Positions 8,521-17,123 are shown, counted from the first letter of the stretch. The stretch: 64,000 nt of DNA from Hahella sp. HN01 (GCF_018986435.1 NZ_JAHMIN010000007.1:91364-155363); one strand, 5' to 3'. Program-made: numbers and translations. Notes: generated by a model from the sequence alone, not told the origin.

Positions 8521-9282
8521 ATGAAAATTAGAGTATTAAGCGACCTCCATTTGGAATTTGAGGACTTCGCTGTCGATATCGACGATGTGGATGCACTGGT
8601 CCTGGCCGGGGACATTCATGTCGGCGACAAAGGCGTGCGTTGGGCGCTGGAGCAGAATCCGGCGAAGCCGATCATATATGTGCTGGGAAATCATGAGTAC
8701 TACCGGCATATCTACCCGAAACTGGCGCGAAAGTTACGAGAGATGACGCAGGGAACGCATGTTCATGTGCTGGAGAATGAGTCCGTGGCGCTGGGCGACG
8801 TCGTCTTTTTCGGATGTACGCTGTGGACGGACTTCGAGTTGCTCTGCGATCCTCGCGTGGCGGGTTTTGAATGCCAACAGGTGATGAGCGACTTTCGTAA
8901 AATCCGCAGAGAACCCGGCTACTCCAAAGTGCGCTCACTGGATCTGGCGGTGATTCATTCTCGCTCGCTGCACTGGCTAAAAGGCGCCTTCGCCCATTGC
9001 GACGAAACGCATCCAACCAGCCGGCGCGTCGTAGTTACCCACCATGCGCCCAGTAGTCAGTCACTGCCGCTGCGCAGGAAAAACGACATCATCAGCTCTG
9101 CGTATGCTTCTAATCTGGAGCCAGTGATCGAGTCCTTGCAGCCGAACCTGTGGATTCATGGGCATTTGCACAACAGCAGTGATTACCAGATCGGAACCAC
9201 ACGAGTCGTATGCAATCCACGCGGTTATCCCGGCGAACGCAATCTGGATTTTGATCCGGCTTTCACTGTCAGCCTTTCATAG
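8521..9282 (+). CDS. Calcineurin-like metallophosphoesterase
   Basis: The 253-residue protein carries all motifs of the metallophosphoesterase superfamily in order: LSDLHLE (DxH, residues ~6-12), LVLAGDIHVG (GD), LGNHEYY (GNHE), VVTHHAP and WIHGHLHNS (GHxH). These bind a dinuclear metal centre. It is probably a cytoplasmic phosphodiesterase or phosphatase; substrates vary widely in this family and cannot be read here. There is no signal peptide. The ATG at 8521 gives a natural N-terminus (MKIRVLSDLHLE) although the ribosome-binding site is weak. It is followed closely by the acetyltransferase gene. Confidence 0.9.
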   Translation: MKIRVLSDLHLEFEDFAVDIDDVDALVLAGDIHVGDKGVRWALEQNPAKPIIYVLGNHEYYRHIYPKLARKLREMTQGTHVHVLENESVALGDVVFFGCTLWTDFELLCDPRVAGFECQQVMSDFRKIRREPGYSKVRSLDLAVIHSRSLHWLKGAFAHCDETHPTSRRVVVTHHAPSSQSLPLRRKNDIISSAYASNLEPVIESLQPNLWIHGHLHNSSDYQIGTTRVVCNPRGYPGERNLDFDPAFTVSLS

Positions 9283-9327
9283 TTAATAGTAATTTGTCTA
9301 ACTAACAGGCGAAGGCCATATACCTAT

Positions 9328-9831
9328 TTGATAAATAGTGAGAGCAATATAGTTGTGAATATTGATGTGATTGATTACGACTCTCAGTACGCCGTGGCGG
9401 TGGCTGATTTGTTTCATAGGGCGGTGCATGGCGTCGATTCGCAGATGTACACGGCTGCGCAAAAAGAAGCGTGGGCGCCGACGCCGCCTGATTATGATAA
9501 ATGGAAAGCCAGACTGGATATCAAAAAGCCGTTTTTGGCGATAAGCGATGGGCGCTTGCTTGGTTTTATCGAATTGGAGGCTGATGGCCATATTGATTGC
9601 CTGTATACCCATGTCGAGTTTCAGCGGCGTGGCGTGGCGGCTCAGCTTTATCAGCGATTGGAGCGGGAGGCGGTTGACGCAGGTATGACGCGCCTTTATG
9701 TAGAAGCATCAAGGGCTGCGCGCCCATTCTTCGAGTCAAAAGGCTTTGTAACAACGCAACTTAATGAAATACAACGCAACGGTCAGATACTGGTTAATTT
9801 CACAATGGAAAAGAAGTTAACAAAACGCTAG
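9328..9831 (+). CDS. GNAT-family N-acetyltransferase
   Basis: The product is about 167 residues with the acetyl-CoA-binding core of GNAT enzymes: a beta strand GFIELEADGHIDCLYTH, then EFQRRGVAAQLYQRL (the R/Q-x-x-G-x-G/A loop) and a C-terminal RLYVEASRAARPFFESKGF. It resembles the PhnO/ElaA-like small acetyltransferases that often act on amines or small toxins. The only early start is TTG at 9328; a GTG at 9355 is an alternative and would remove nine poorly conserved residues. The substrate is unknown. Confidence 0.85.
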   Translation: MINSESNIVVNIDVIDYDSQYAVAVADLFHRAVHGVDSQMYTAAQKEAWAPTPPDYDKWKARLDIKKPFLAISDGRLLGFIELEADGHIDCLYTHVEFQRRGVAAQLYQRLEREAVDAGMTRLYVEASRAARPFFESKGFVTTQLNEIQRNGQILVNFTMEKKLTKR

Positions 9832-9870
9832 CACATTTGGTTTTTTTATATCCATTTGATCTTATCGTCG

Positions 9871-9908
9871 TTATTTACAGAGTAAATCCTTTACTAAACT
9901 GTAAATAA
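9871..9908. promoter_or_regulatory. Long AT-rich nested inverted repeat
   Basis: TTATTTACAG (9871-9880) pairs perfectly with CTGTAAATAA (9899-9908). Immediately inside, AGTAAA (9881-9886) pairs with TTTACT (9890-9895) around a 3-base loop, leaving a 3-base bulge. This makes a 16-bp stem. No U-run follows it on either strand, so it is more likely an operator or a 5' leader structure of the gene at 10074 than a terminator. Confidence 0.55.
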
Positions 9909-10073
9909 TGGCGCCGCATAAATACTGCTTCTTGGATTTTGCGCCCAAAAGGACGAGAACAGCCCGCATATTTATTCACGCCAGAACAACATATCCGTCG
10001 CAGCCCGAAGTCATGCGCAGTGAAGCGCCAAGTGGCGAGTCGGCGGGAAGTATCCTCAGAGGGGGGAGTGGAC

Positions 10074-11351
10074 ATGGCGGAAGCACCCGTATCATCGTCA
10101 GATAAGACCCGTTTAGGGGACCTGTTGCTTGAGCGGAATCTCATCACCCAGGAGCAACTGGAAAGGGCGATGTCTTTGCAGAAGACATCCCATAAGAAGC
10201 TGGGTGAGATCCTGGTCGAAGAACACTTGGTGTCAGACCGGCAAATACGGCGCACTCTTAAGATTCAACGCAACTTACGACGCACCGTACTGACATCTGT
10301 TTTAACTTTGTCGCCGTTATTCCTTGCAGGGTGCGGGGGGGCGACGCCGGCTAGCGCCGCGCCAAAAACACAGGCTTCAGCGGAAAGCTCCATCACCGTT
10401 TCAGAAACGGAGCTGAGCGGCGATACGGTACTGGATTCGTCTTACACCACTTCCACCAAGAGCGGTAAAGGCGGGACCAAGGGAGGAGGCGGCAGATGGG
10501 GCGATGGCTCCAACACCAGCACTACTGACACCACCACGGACACTTCCGGCTCCACGACGACAACTGAAGATCCGTTTAGTCCCACTACGGATACCACTGA
10601 TACTACCCAGTCATCAGATCCGTTTAGTCCTTCAGACACGACTACCGACACTAGCCAGTCTACTGACACCAGTCAGACTACGGATACCAGCACTACTGAT
10701 ACGTCGTCGAATCAGACCACCACGACGGATACTACCAGTACGACTGACACATCCAGTACAACCGATACTACGGCGACGACAGATACCTCCACCACGGATA
10801 CTTCCACAGATCAGACACAGCCAGATGAGGTGGACATAGTCATTTCTTTGCCTCCCGCATCGCAGTCTGCAGCAGTGGGCTCGTCGGTTACCTTGAACGT
10901 TAGCGCCAGTGGCAGCAATACGCTGTATTATCAATGGCGTAAAGACGGACAGAATATTCCGGACGCGGTGACCTCCAGTTACACCATACCCAATGTGAGC
11001 GAAGCGGACGCGGGCAGTTATGACGTCATGATTGGCAACGAGAGCGGTGTTGTCATCAGTGATGCGGCGACGCTGGACGTTGTGGTTGATCGCACTGCGC
11101 TGCTGAGTTGGACGCCGCCGGCGACCCGTGAAGACGGTAGTGTGCTGGCTGCATCGGAAATCCAGCTTTACCGGATCTATCACCTGTCTGAAGACGGTTC
11201 CGTGGAAACAGTATATGAAGCGTCGCCGGATGAAATCAGCTTCTCCTTCGACAACTTGCCCGTCGGCACTCACTACTTCGCCGTGTCGGCTGTGGATGTA
11301 AATGGGCTGGAGAGCGACACGTCAGATATTGTGATGAAAAAAGTCTTATAA
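10074..11351 (+). CDS. MshEN-like, lipobox, Thr/Asp-rich, Ig and FnIII multidomain protein
   Basis: The start ATG at 10074 follows GGGGGGAG; the upstream open frame is discarded. The product is 425 residues. Residues ~10-62 (RLGDLLLERNLITQEQLERAM, then KLGEILVEEHLVSDRQI) resemble the N-terminal MshEN/GspE-N domain of type II secretion and type IV pilus ATPases, some of which bind c-di-GMP. Residues ~68-88 are hydrophobic and end in LAGC, a perfect lipobox. Residues ~120-245 are a Thr/Asp/Ser-rich tandem stretch (TTDTSS variants). Then come an Ig-like domain (~250-335; YYQWRKDGQNIP, ADAGSYDV) and a FnIII-like domain (~340-425). A cytoplasmic domain before a membrane segment and extracellular domains is unusual. 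It may be a surface or periplasmic sensor or adhesin. Confidence 0.7.
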   Translation: MAEAPVSSSDKTRLGDLLLERNLITQEQLERAMSLQKTSHKKLGEILVEEHLVSDRQIRRTLKIQRNLRRTVLTSVLTLSPLFLAGCGGATPASAAPKTQASAESSITVSETELSGDTVLDSSYTTSTKSGKGGTKGGGGRWGDGSNTSTTDTTTDTSGSTTTTEDPFSPTTDTTDTTQSSDPFSPSDTTTDTSQSTDTSQTTDTSTTDTSSNQTTTTDTTSTTDTSSTTDTTATTDTSTTDTSTDQTQPDEVDIVISLPPASQSAAVGSSVTLNVSASGSNTLYYQWRKDGQNIPDAVTSSYTIPNVSEADAGSYDVMIGNESGVVISDAATLDVVVDRTALLSWTPPATREDGSVLAASEIQLYRIYHLSEDGSVETVYEASPDEISFSFDNLPVGTHYFAVSAVDVNGLESDTSDIVMKKVL

Positions 11352-11356
11352 AAACC

Positions 11357-11380
11357 AAGGGCGGATTATCCGCCCTTTTT
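11357..11380 (+). terminator. Rho-independent terminator
   Basis: AAGGGCGG (11357-11364) pairs with CCGCCCTT (11370-11377) around ATTAT, followed by T residues. It sits 5 bases after the stop of the multidomain gene and before the convergent VWA gene, so it may serve both strands. Confidence 0.9.
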
Positions 11381-11411
11381 ACTTCCCTTACTTCTATTAA
11401 CCTCATATCCC

Positions 11412-12653
11412 TCAGTAAGCTGGCGCGCTCTCGTATTGGATGCCTTTTTCCGCCGCCTGGGCTTTAACTGTTGAGTAAATTTTGTAGTCCAGCGTTTCTT
11501 CTTCTGCGCCGCTGTCTTTGAGTTTCTGTTCGATAAATTCCTGACGCTGGCGTGACAGCTCCGCAATTTGCGTGCGCAGGGCATCACGTTTTTCCGCTGT
11601 TTCCTTGATGACTTTCGCCTGTTCGTCTTTTTCCAGCGCTTGCAACGGGGCGGGTAGCGTCGCCGGGGCGATGCTGTCCAGGTCGACGCGGCCGCTACTG
11701 ATGTCATCGACCAGTTCGCTTTCCGCGAGGAAGTTGCCTTCGCCCGCAGCGGACGCATTAAAGGCGGCCCGTTTAGCCAGTGCGGCATCGGAACTGACTG
11801 CATTCAGTTTGTCCGTGGCGGCGCTTTTGGCGGCGAGAGCCTTACGTTTTTCTTCCGTGCCGTAGAACATGCGGGTCTTGTCCATTTCTCTGGAGAGGGA
11901 AGCCAGCTGTTCATCAAATGGCGTGGCCACCGCAACAGCCTGGCCGGATTGCTCCACCTGGAAGAAGGAGCCCTGGTTCAACTGCGCTATGCGACGCCAT
12001 TCCGTCTGCGTAAAAGGATCGTCGCCAGCCTGGATGGTGTTGACGACGATGCCCTTGGTCAGTGCGTCTTTCAGTGTTTGCGGGTATTGCTGCTCGTTCT
12101 GATAATCCATGTGCGGAGGCGCGTCGCCAACCAGAAAGATGACCCGGTAACTGTCTTTGTCCTGACTCCAGGAAATCTTATGCACGGCGTCGAACAACGC
12201 CTGATTGACGCTTTCTGGACCGTCGCCGCCGCCTTCAGCCTGGAAGTCCATCAAGGTGGCGTACATGGAGTCCAAATCCGGCGAAAGATCGATGACGCGG
12301 GTGATATAGCTGTCTCCTCGATCCCTGAAGGCGACCAGCCCCATTTTGATTTCTGGAGCGGGTTGCGCGGAGGCCATGGTGCTGGCGATGGACCAGATGT
12401 TTTCTTTCGCCGCCTGAATCAGCCCACTCATGCTGCTGGTGGTGTCGAGAGCGAACACGACTTCAATTTTGGCCCGCTTCTCATTAATTGTCGCGATCGG
12501 GTTCGTTGTGGTGATGGGGTCCGTTGTCGTGACTGGATAAGTTATCTGGTTGACCGCTGGCTTCGCAATAGCGAGGTTCTGCAGCGTAGGGTAAAAGGCG
12601 ACCACGCCGGCGGTGGCTGCAAACAGGGTGAAGGCGAACAGTTTCGATTTCAT
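11412..12653 (-). CDS. Exported von Willebrand factor A domain protein
   Basis: The start ATG at 12653 follows GGAGGAA and gives a 413-residue product; the upstream frame to 12905 overlaps the next gene and is not used. An N-terminal hydrophobic segment (residues ~4-20) directs export or anchors the protein. A VWA domain spans ~63-270: the MIDAS begins FALDTTSSMSG (DxTxS in place of DxSxS), followed by AFRDRGDSYITRV, GGGDGPESVNQAL and VGDAPPHMDY. The C-terminal third (~285-400) is Ala/Glu/Lys-rich coiled coil. It is third in an operon with a PspA-like and a membrane protein, divergent from a two-component system, which suggests an envelope-stress module. The ligand is unknown. Confidence 0.85.
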   Translation of the reverse strand: MKSKLFAFTLFAATAGVVAFYPTLQNLAIAKPAVNQITYPVTTTDPITTTNPIATINEKRAKIEVVFALDTTSSMSGLIQAAKENIWSIASTMASAQPAPEIKMGLVAFRDRGDSYITRVIDLSPDLDSMYATLMDFQAEGGGDGPESVNQALFDAVHKISWSQDKDSYRVIFLVGDAPPHMDYQNEQQYPQTLKDALTKGIVVNTIQAGDDPFTQTEWRRIAQLNQGSFFQVEQSGQAVAVATPFDEQLASLSREMDKTRMFYGTEEKRKALAAKSAATDKLNAVSSDAALAKRAAFNASAAGEGNFLAESELVDDISSGRVDLDSIAPATLPAPLQALEKDEQAKVIKETAEKRDALRTQIAELSRQRQEFIEQKLKDSGAEEETLDYKIYSTVKAQAAEKGIQYESAPAY

Positions 12654-12687
12654 GGTTGAGTTCCTCCAATAAATGAATGAGCCGAAG

Positions 12688-13251
12688 TCAGGAATGTCTG
12701 GATAGACGGCGCAAGGCGGCGTCCGCATTGCGATAGGCGCGCTCGAAATCTTCGTTGTTGACGGGAGCTTCGCCTCGTCCTGACGCAGACAGTTTGCGAG
12801 GGATGTAAACGAACGCCGCTTGCACGAGAAAGAACGTCCACAGAGCCAGAAACAGACTGTGGGTATGTAGTGCGGCGGCCAGGGATGCGAGCAGGGCGGC
12901 GCCATTGAGAAAGGCGTCCAGCGCCGCGGCGATCAGGCTGTCGTGGATATAAAGGCAGCGCGTCAGCCAGATAGCGGCGGTTTGCGTCGCCAGCCAGACC
13001 CATACGCCAGGGTTAAGCAGGAACAAGGCGGCGGTAACGGTCATCCAGGCGGCGAACACGACCAGACGTCCGGTGCGGGCGCGACTGTCGCGCAACAAGA
13101 TCACCACATACGCCAGACCCAGCGCGGAAATCAGCAGCCTGAGTCCGAAGCCTTCTCCAACCACTGGTGCGAACAGAACCAGCGCCAGTGCGCCGACGAT
13201 ACTGAGCGCCAGCGCAATCACAGCGCCGCGCCAAAAAGTAGACTTGCTCAT
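12688..13251 (-). CDS. Integral membrane protein of the PspA/VWA operon
   Basis: The 187-residue product has about five hydrophobic helices (residues ~10-30, 33-53, 65-80, 82-100 and 115-148) and a hydrophilic C-terminal tail (FERAYRNADAALRRLSR). No family is recognised. Its ATG overlaps the stop of the PspA-like gene by 4 bases (ATGA), so translation is coupled. It may tether the peripheral PspA-like protein to the inner membrane, in the way PspB/C do in the classical system; that is inference from position. Confidence 0.7.
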   Translation of the reverse strand: MSKSTFWRGAVIALALSIVGALALVLFAPVVGEGFGLRLLISALGLAYVVILLRDSRARTGRLVVFAAWMTVTAALFLLNPGVWVWLATQTAAIWLTRCLYIHDSLIAAALDAFLNGAALLASLAAALHTHSLFLALWTFFLVQAAFVYIPRKLSASGRGEAPVNNEDFERAYRNADAALRRLSRHS

Positions 13252-13778
13252 GACGCCCTCCGCTTTTGTTGTTCGCGCAGCATCGCCAGATCAATGTCTT
13301 CCTCGGTAATGCTGACGTCTTTGCTATCCCAGGCCTTGGGCTCGACGCTGTGATCAGTCTCAAACAAAGCGGCTTTCTGTCGCATGCTCTCAAGCCGGCG
13401 ACGCTGATCGCAGAGGGATGAGGCTTGGGCAGTAATGGCGTCGGTCAGTTGACTGGCCTGCTGACGGAATTGCGACAGCAGCAGCTCGCCTTCCAGTTTG
13501 CGACGGAGCAGGCTCCGGGCGAGGTTTTCATTCTCTGCTTCGAAGCAAAGATCCAGTTGAGCGTCGAGTCCGCTCAGAGACTTTTCCACCTCTTTGATGC
13601 GACTGCTAACCTGCTGTATCTCATGCTCTTTCGCTTGCAGCCGGCGCGCGTTTTGCGATACTTCCTCTTCCATTTCCCGAATCGCCTGACGCAGAAGGGC
13701 GTCGGGTTCTTCCAGGCGGTCCAGCACGGCGTGCATATCCGCTTTGAATAAACGAGTCAGTCTGGTGATCAGCGCCAT
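13248..13778 (-). CDS. PspA/IM30-family protein (first of two in the window)
   Basis: The 176-residue product begins MALITRLTRLFKADMHAVLDRLEEPDALLRQAIREME, split here only by reading, and matches the amphipathic first helix and PspA core start (D..LD..EDP...L.Q.I.EME). The rest is long coiled coil with few cysteines, as in IM30/Vipp1. It is shorter than E. coli PspA (222 residues), lacking the last helices. The family binds membranes, forms ESCRT-III-like polymers and supports damaged inner membranes. It heads an operon with a membrane protein and a VWA protein, and faces a two-component system across a 200-base spacer with regulator-like repeats. A second PspA relative lies at 56332. Confidence 0.85.
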   Translation of the reverse strand: MALITRLTRLFKADMHAVLDRLEEPDALLRQAIREMEEEVSQNARRLQAKEHEIQQVSSRIKEVEKSLSGLDAQLDLCFEAENENLARSLLRRKLEGELLLSQFRQQASQLTDAITAQASSLCDQRRRLESMRQKAALFETDHSVEPKAWDSKDVSITEEDIDLAMLREQQKRRAS

Positions 13779-13875
13779 GTTCGTCTCCTTTCAGGGTGTT
13801 CGTTGATGTGGTTACAGTCTAAAAAGGAGCGTGCAGGTGTCGTAGACAGGCTTTTGTAAAACCTTCGCGGCGCTG

Positions 13876-13892
13876 TTTACAAAGAATTTACA
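13876..13892. promoter_or_regulatory. TTTACA direct repeat, candidate OmpR-type box
   Basis: TTTACA occurs at 13876-13881 and 13887-13892, exactly 11 bp apart, the phasing typical for OmpR/PhoB-type dimers. An inverted copy (TGTAAA) lies at 13855-13860. The site lies between the PspA-like operon and the response-regulator gene, so it could serve both autoregulation and control of the operon. Confidence 0.5.
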
Positions 13893-13979
13893 TGGCGTGG
13901 CGACGCTTGTTGTTAGACTCGTTTGTAACTACATTCGCTATCGCGAGAGTGATTTTTTCAGGTATCAATTGAGGTGGAG

Positions 13980-14684
13980 ATGCAACGCAAAGCGCGCATT
14001 CTGATCGTGGAGGACGAAACGGCGATTCGCACCGGACTGGTGGATGTCTTCGTTTACCATGGCTATGAGGTGGATTTCGCCGTGGATGGCGACGAAGGCC
14101 TGAGCAAGTCGCTGAATGGCGCTTATGACCTGATCCTGCTGGATGTAATGTTACCGGGTAAAAACGGTTATGAGATCTGCGAAGCAGTGCGCCTCAAGGA
14201 CCGCGATCAACCCATCATCATGCTGACCGCCAAGTCTTCCGACGAAGATGTCATTCATGGCCTGTCACTGGGCGCCGATGACTACGTCGCCAAACCTTTT
14301 TCCGTGGCGCAACTGGTGCTGCGGGTGCAGGCGGTATTGCGGCGCTCTCGCTCCACGACGCTGGATGACGCCCATATTCGTCTGGCGGGCGGCCTGGAGA
14401 TAGACACTCTGAATCTGAGTTGTCAGCGCAAGGGGGAGGACGTGGCGTTTACCCGCAGAGAGATGGATGTCCTGCAATATCTGCATGAGCACTGCGAGCG
14501 CCCGGTATCGCGAGAGGAGTTATTGAACAAGGTCTGGGGGTACGCTCGGGATCTGGATATTGAAACCCGCACCGTAGATATTCATATCGCCAAACTGCGT
14601 CGTAAGATCGAGGATGATCCCAAGCAACCGCAACGGCTGGTGACTGTGCGCGGCGGCGGCTACCGCCTGATGACGGAGTCCTGA
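13980..14684 (+). CDS. OmpR-family response regulator
   Basis: The product is 234 residues when begun at the ATG at 13980, which is preceded by GAGG at 5-base spacing; a GTG at 13974 overlaps that Shine-Dalgarno and is less likely. The receiver domain (residues ~4-118) has the acidic pair VEDE, the phosphoacceptor Asp in LILLDVMLPG, the conserved Thr in IIMLTAKSS and Lys in YVAKPF. A winged-helix DNA-binding domain (~130-230) ends in TVRGGGYRL, typical of OmpR proteins. Its stop overlaps the kinase start. Its probable targets are the divergent PspA-like operon and its own promoter. Confidence 0.95.
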   Translation: MQRKARILIVEDETAIRTGLVDVFVYHGYEVDFAVDGDEGLSKSLNGAYDLILLDVMLPGKNGYEICEAVRLKDRDQPIIMLTAKSSDEDVIHGLSLGADDYVAKPFSVAQLVLRVQAVLRRSRSTTLDDAHIRLAGGLEIDTLNLSCQRKGEDVAFTRREMDVLQYLHEHCERPVSREELLNKVWGYARDLDIETRTVDIHIAKLRRKIEDDPKQPQRLVTVRGGGYRLMTES

Positions 14685-16858
14685 TGGCCGCCTCGCTGCG
14701 ACATGGACTTACGCCAGGACGCCTGCGCCTGTTCCTGGCGGTTTTGTTTTTGGCCCTGCTGATCCCCTTTGCGGTATTGGTCTGGCAGACCCAGCAGCAG
14801 ATCAAGTGGGAGGCGTTTCATCAGTACCGCTTGCTGGCGGAGGAACTGTCTCAGCGTATCGACTCTGAACTGCAGCGCTGGATTGCAGCGGAAGAGGCGC
14901 ACTCTTACGCGGATTATCAGTTTCTGGTTCTGACCGGCGATCCCAATACCTCCAGTTATGTGCAGCGTTCCCCCTTGGCGACGTATCCTGTGGAATCGTC
15001 CATTCCAGGACTGCTAGGGTACTTTCAGGTGGATGCGGAAGGCGTTTTCTCCACGCCGGCGACCCCTGACACCCTGGATAACCCAGAGCGTTGGGGGCTG
15101 AGCGCAGAGGAACTGACCCAGAGAACCGCCTTGCGCGACACTTTGTTGGATATTCTCAGCCAGAACCAGTTGGTGCAACGTCGCCGGGCGGACGACAAGC
15201 CTGTCAGTCTGGCGGATGAAGCGATGAGCCTGGCGGATACTATGGGGCTGTCTTCCCGCGCCTATAGCTCGTCGGTGGAGTCCGGCGCGGGAGGCCTGAG
15301 CGAGAACGCGGACAGCAGTTGGAGCCGCGACGCGGAGATGGACAGTACGGCGCAGACCGAACCAACGCCAGCGGCGTCGGTCGCGCAGGAGAGAGAAATC
15401 GCGCAAGCGCCGGCGCAGGAAGAATACAAAGCCAAGTCCCCGCCGGTATACGCGCAGCAGGCATTTGATAATCTGAACTCGCCGGTGTTCGAGCAACGCC
15501 AGCGTAGCCAGAGCGACAAGCGTCTGGAAGATCTCAAGCTACAGAGCAGCTTCAAGAAAGAAAACGTTGCGAGCAAGTCCCTGTCGAAAGCGGCAGGCGT
15601 TTCAGCGCCCGCCCCTAATCGCTCCTCGCGCATAGAGCAAACCGCCTTGGTCGAGGAAGTGGAGTCCGAAGCCGCCCCAGGAGAGCCTGCTGTTGCTGCG
15701 CCCAAAGTCAAAATCTTTGAAAGTGAAGTTGATCCCCTGGAGCTGGCCTTGTTGGACAGCGGACAGTTTGTCCTGTTCAGGAAAGTCTGGCGCGATGGCC
15801 AGCGCATCATTCAGGGGGCGATCATTGAACAGAACGCCTTTATCGAAGGCGCGATGGCGCAGGCGTTTCAAGGGACGGCCCTGGCGCAGATGAGCAATAT
15901 GGTGGTGGCGTTTCAGGGCGATATCCTGCAGACCGTTTCCGGCTCCATCAGACGTGGCTACATGGACCAGAGCGATGAATTAAATGGCGAGCTGTTGCAT
16001 CAGGTGCGCTTGTCAGCTCCTCTTGGCGACTTTCAGTTGCTGTGGACGATTAACCGACTTCCCGCTGGCCCTGGCGCTCAGGTTGTCATATGGGCCAGTG
16101 TGATTCTTGGCGGAGTGCTGCTGCTGGGATTCATCATGCTGTACCGGCTTGGCCTGCGGCAGATCAAACTGGCGCGGCAGCAGCAGGACTTTGTTTCCGC
16201 CGTCAGCCATGAACTGAAAACACCTCTGACCTCTATTCGCATGTACGGCGAAATGCTGCGGGAAGGCTGGGTTGGCGAGGAGAAAAAGCGGGAGTACTAC
16301 GACTTCATTCATGACGAGAGCGAACGGCTCTCCCGCCTCATCGCCAACGTGCTGCAACTGGCGAGAATGGAGCGCAATGACCTGAAGCTGGAACTCAAGC
16401 CCATCGGCGTCCAGGCCCTGATGGATATGGTGCGCTCCAAAATCAGCAGTCAGGTGGAGCGAGCCGGATTTGAGTGCAGCTACGAACTTGATCCTTCCTG
16501 TGCGGATAGAGAGCTGCACGTGGACGCAGACGCCTTCGTGCAAGTGATCATCAATCTGGTGGATAACGCCATTAAGTTCTCCTCTAAATCCGAGCGCAAA
16601 CGTATCGAGATCCACGCGCGGCCGCGGGGCGCCAAGTCAGTCGCCTGGAGCGTCAGGGATTACGGCCCGGGCGTTCAGAAAAGCCAGATGAAGAAAATCT
16701 TCCAACTGTTCTACCGCTCCGGTAATGAACTGACCCGCGAAACCGTCGGCACCGGAATTGGGCTGGCGCTGGTGCGACAGCTGACCCGCGCCATGGGAGG
16801 CGAAGTCGACGTGCTCAACCGCACCCCGGGAGCGGAGTTTGAGGTGGTGTTGAGTTGA
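14684..16858 (+). CDS. Sensor histidine kinase with large low-complexity periplasmic region
   Basis: The 724-residue kinase has TM1 at ~14-34 and TM2 at ~467-487, enclosing about 430 residues that face the periplasm. The middle of that region (~175-345) is Ser/Glu/Ala-rich and looks disordered, which is unusual for a sensor domain. The cytoplasmic part has HisKA with SHELKTPLTS (His near 509) and HATPase_c with NLVDNAIKF, YGPGVQ and GTGIGLALV. The start ATG overlaps the regulator's stop (TGATG), so the pair is co-translated. It should phosphorylate the preceding regulator. The signal is unknown, but adjacency to a PspA-like operon suggests envelope stress. Confidence 0.93.
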   Translation: MAASLRHGLTPGRLRLFLAVLFLALLIPFAVLVWQTQQQIKWEAFHQYRLLAEELSQRIDSELQRWIAAEEAHSYADYQFLVLTGDPNTSSYVQRSPLATYPVESSIPGLLGYFQVDAEGVFSTPATPDTLDNPERWGLSAEELTQRTALRDTLLDILSQNQLVQRRRADDKPVSLADEAMSLADTMGLSSRAYSSSVESGAGGLSENADSSWSRDAEMDSTAQTEPTPAASVAQEREIAQAPAQEEYKAKSPPVYAQQAFDNLNSPVFEQRQRSQSDKRLEDLKLQSSFKKENVASKSLSKAAGVSAPAPNRSSRIEQTALVEEVESEAAPGEPAVAAPKVKIFESEVDPLELALLDSGQFVLFRKVWRDGQRIIQGAIIEQNAFIEGAMAQAFQGTALAQMSNMVVAFQGDILQTVSGSIRRGYMDQSDELNGELLHQVRLSAPLGDFQLLWTINRLPAGPGAQVVIWASVILGGVLLLGFIMLYRLGLRQIKLARQQQDFVSAVSHELKTPLTSIRMYGEMLREGWVGEEKKREYYDFIHDESERLSRLIANVLQLARMERNDLKLELKPIGVQALMDMVRSKISSQVERAGFECSYELDPSCADRELHVDADAFVQVIINLVDNAIKFSSKSERKRIEIHARPRGAKSVAWSVRDYGPGVQKSQMKKIFQLFYRSGNELTRETVGTGIGLALVRQLTRAMGGEVDVLNRTPGAEFEVVLS

Positions 16859-16865
16859 TGCAGGA

Positions 16866-16908
16866 ATAAGTGGCTAACTGTAATTTTCTCTATAAAATAG
16901 CCACTTAT
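16866..16908 (+). terminator. Inverted repeat after the kinase gene
   Basis: ATAAGTGGCTA (16866-16876) is perfectly complementary to TAGCCACTTAT (16898-16908) across a 21-base AT-rich loop, followed by CTGTTTT. It is the probable transcription end of the two-component operon, although the loop is long for an intrinsic terminator. Confidence 0.55.
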
Positions 16909-17123
16909 CTGTTTTAAGGCTTGTTGCAGGACGCAAACGATGATGTACCCTCCGCTTCGCTTGTTGCGAACTTACCCCTCGACGATTTACCTCTCTTCTG
17001 CGCTATGTCCTATTAGTCGCGGATAGCAACGTTCTCTGAATTTTCCCTCCAAACGAAGCCGGTTTTTGCCGGGCTTTGCAGTTGGTGGCGATAGCGCTGA
17101 ATGATTAAGGATTGAGTAGGGCC

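Noticed and set aside
10500-10830. Tandem ACT/GAC-rich DNA as a possible CRISPR or satellite repeat
   Set aside because: The units are in frame and encode Thr/Asp/Ser-rich repeats of a protein; there are no spacers between constant repeats.
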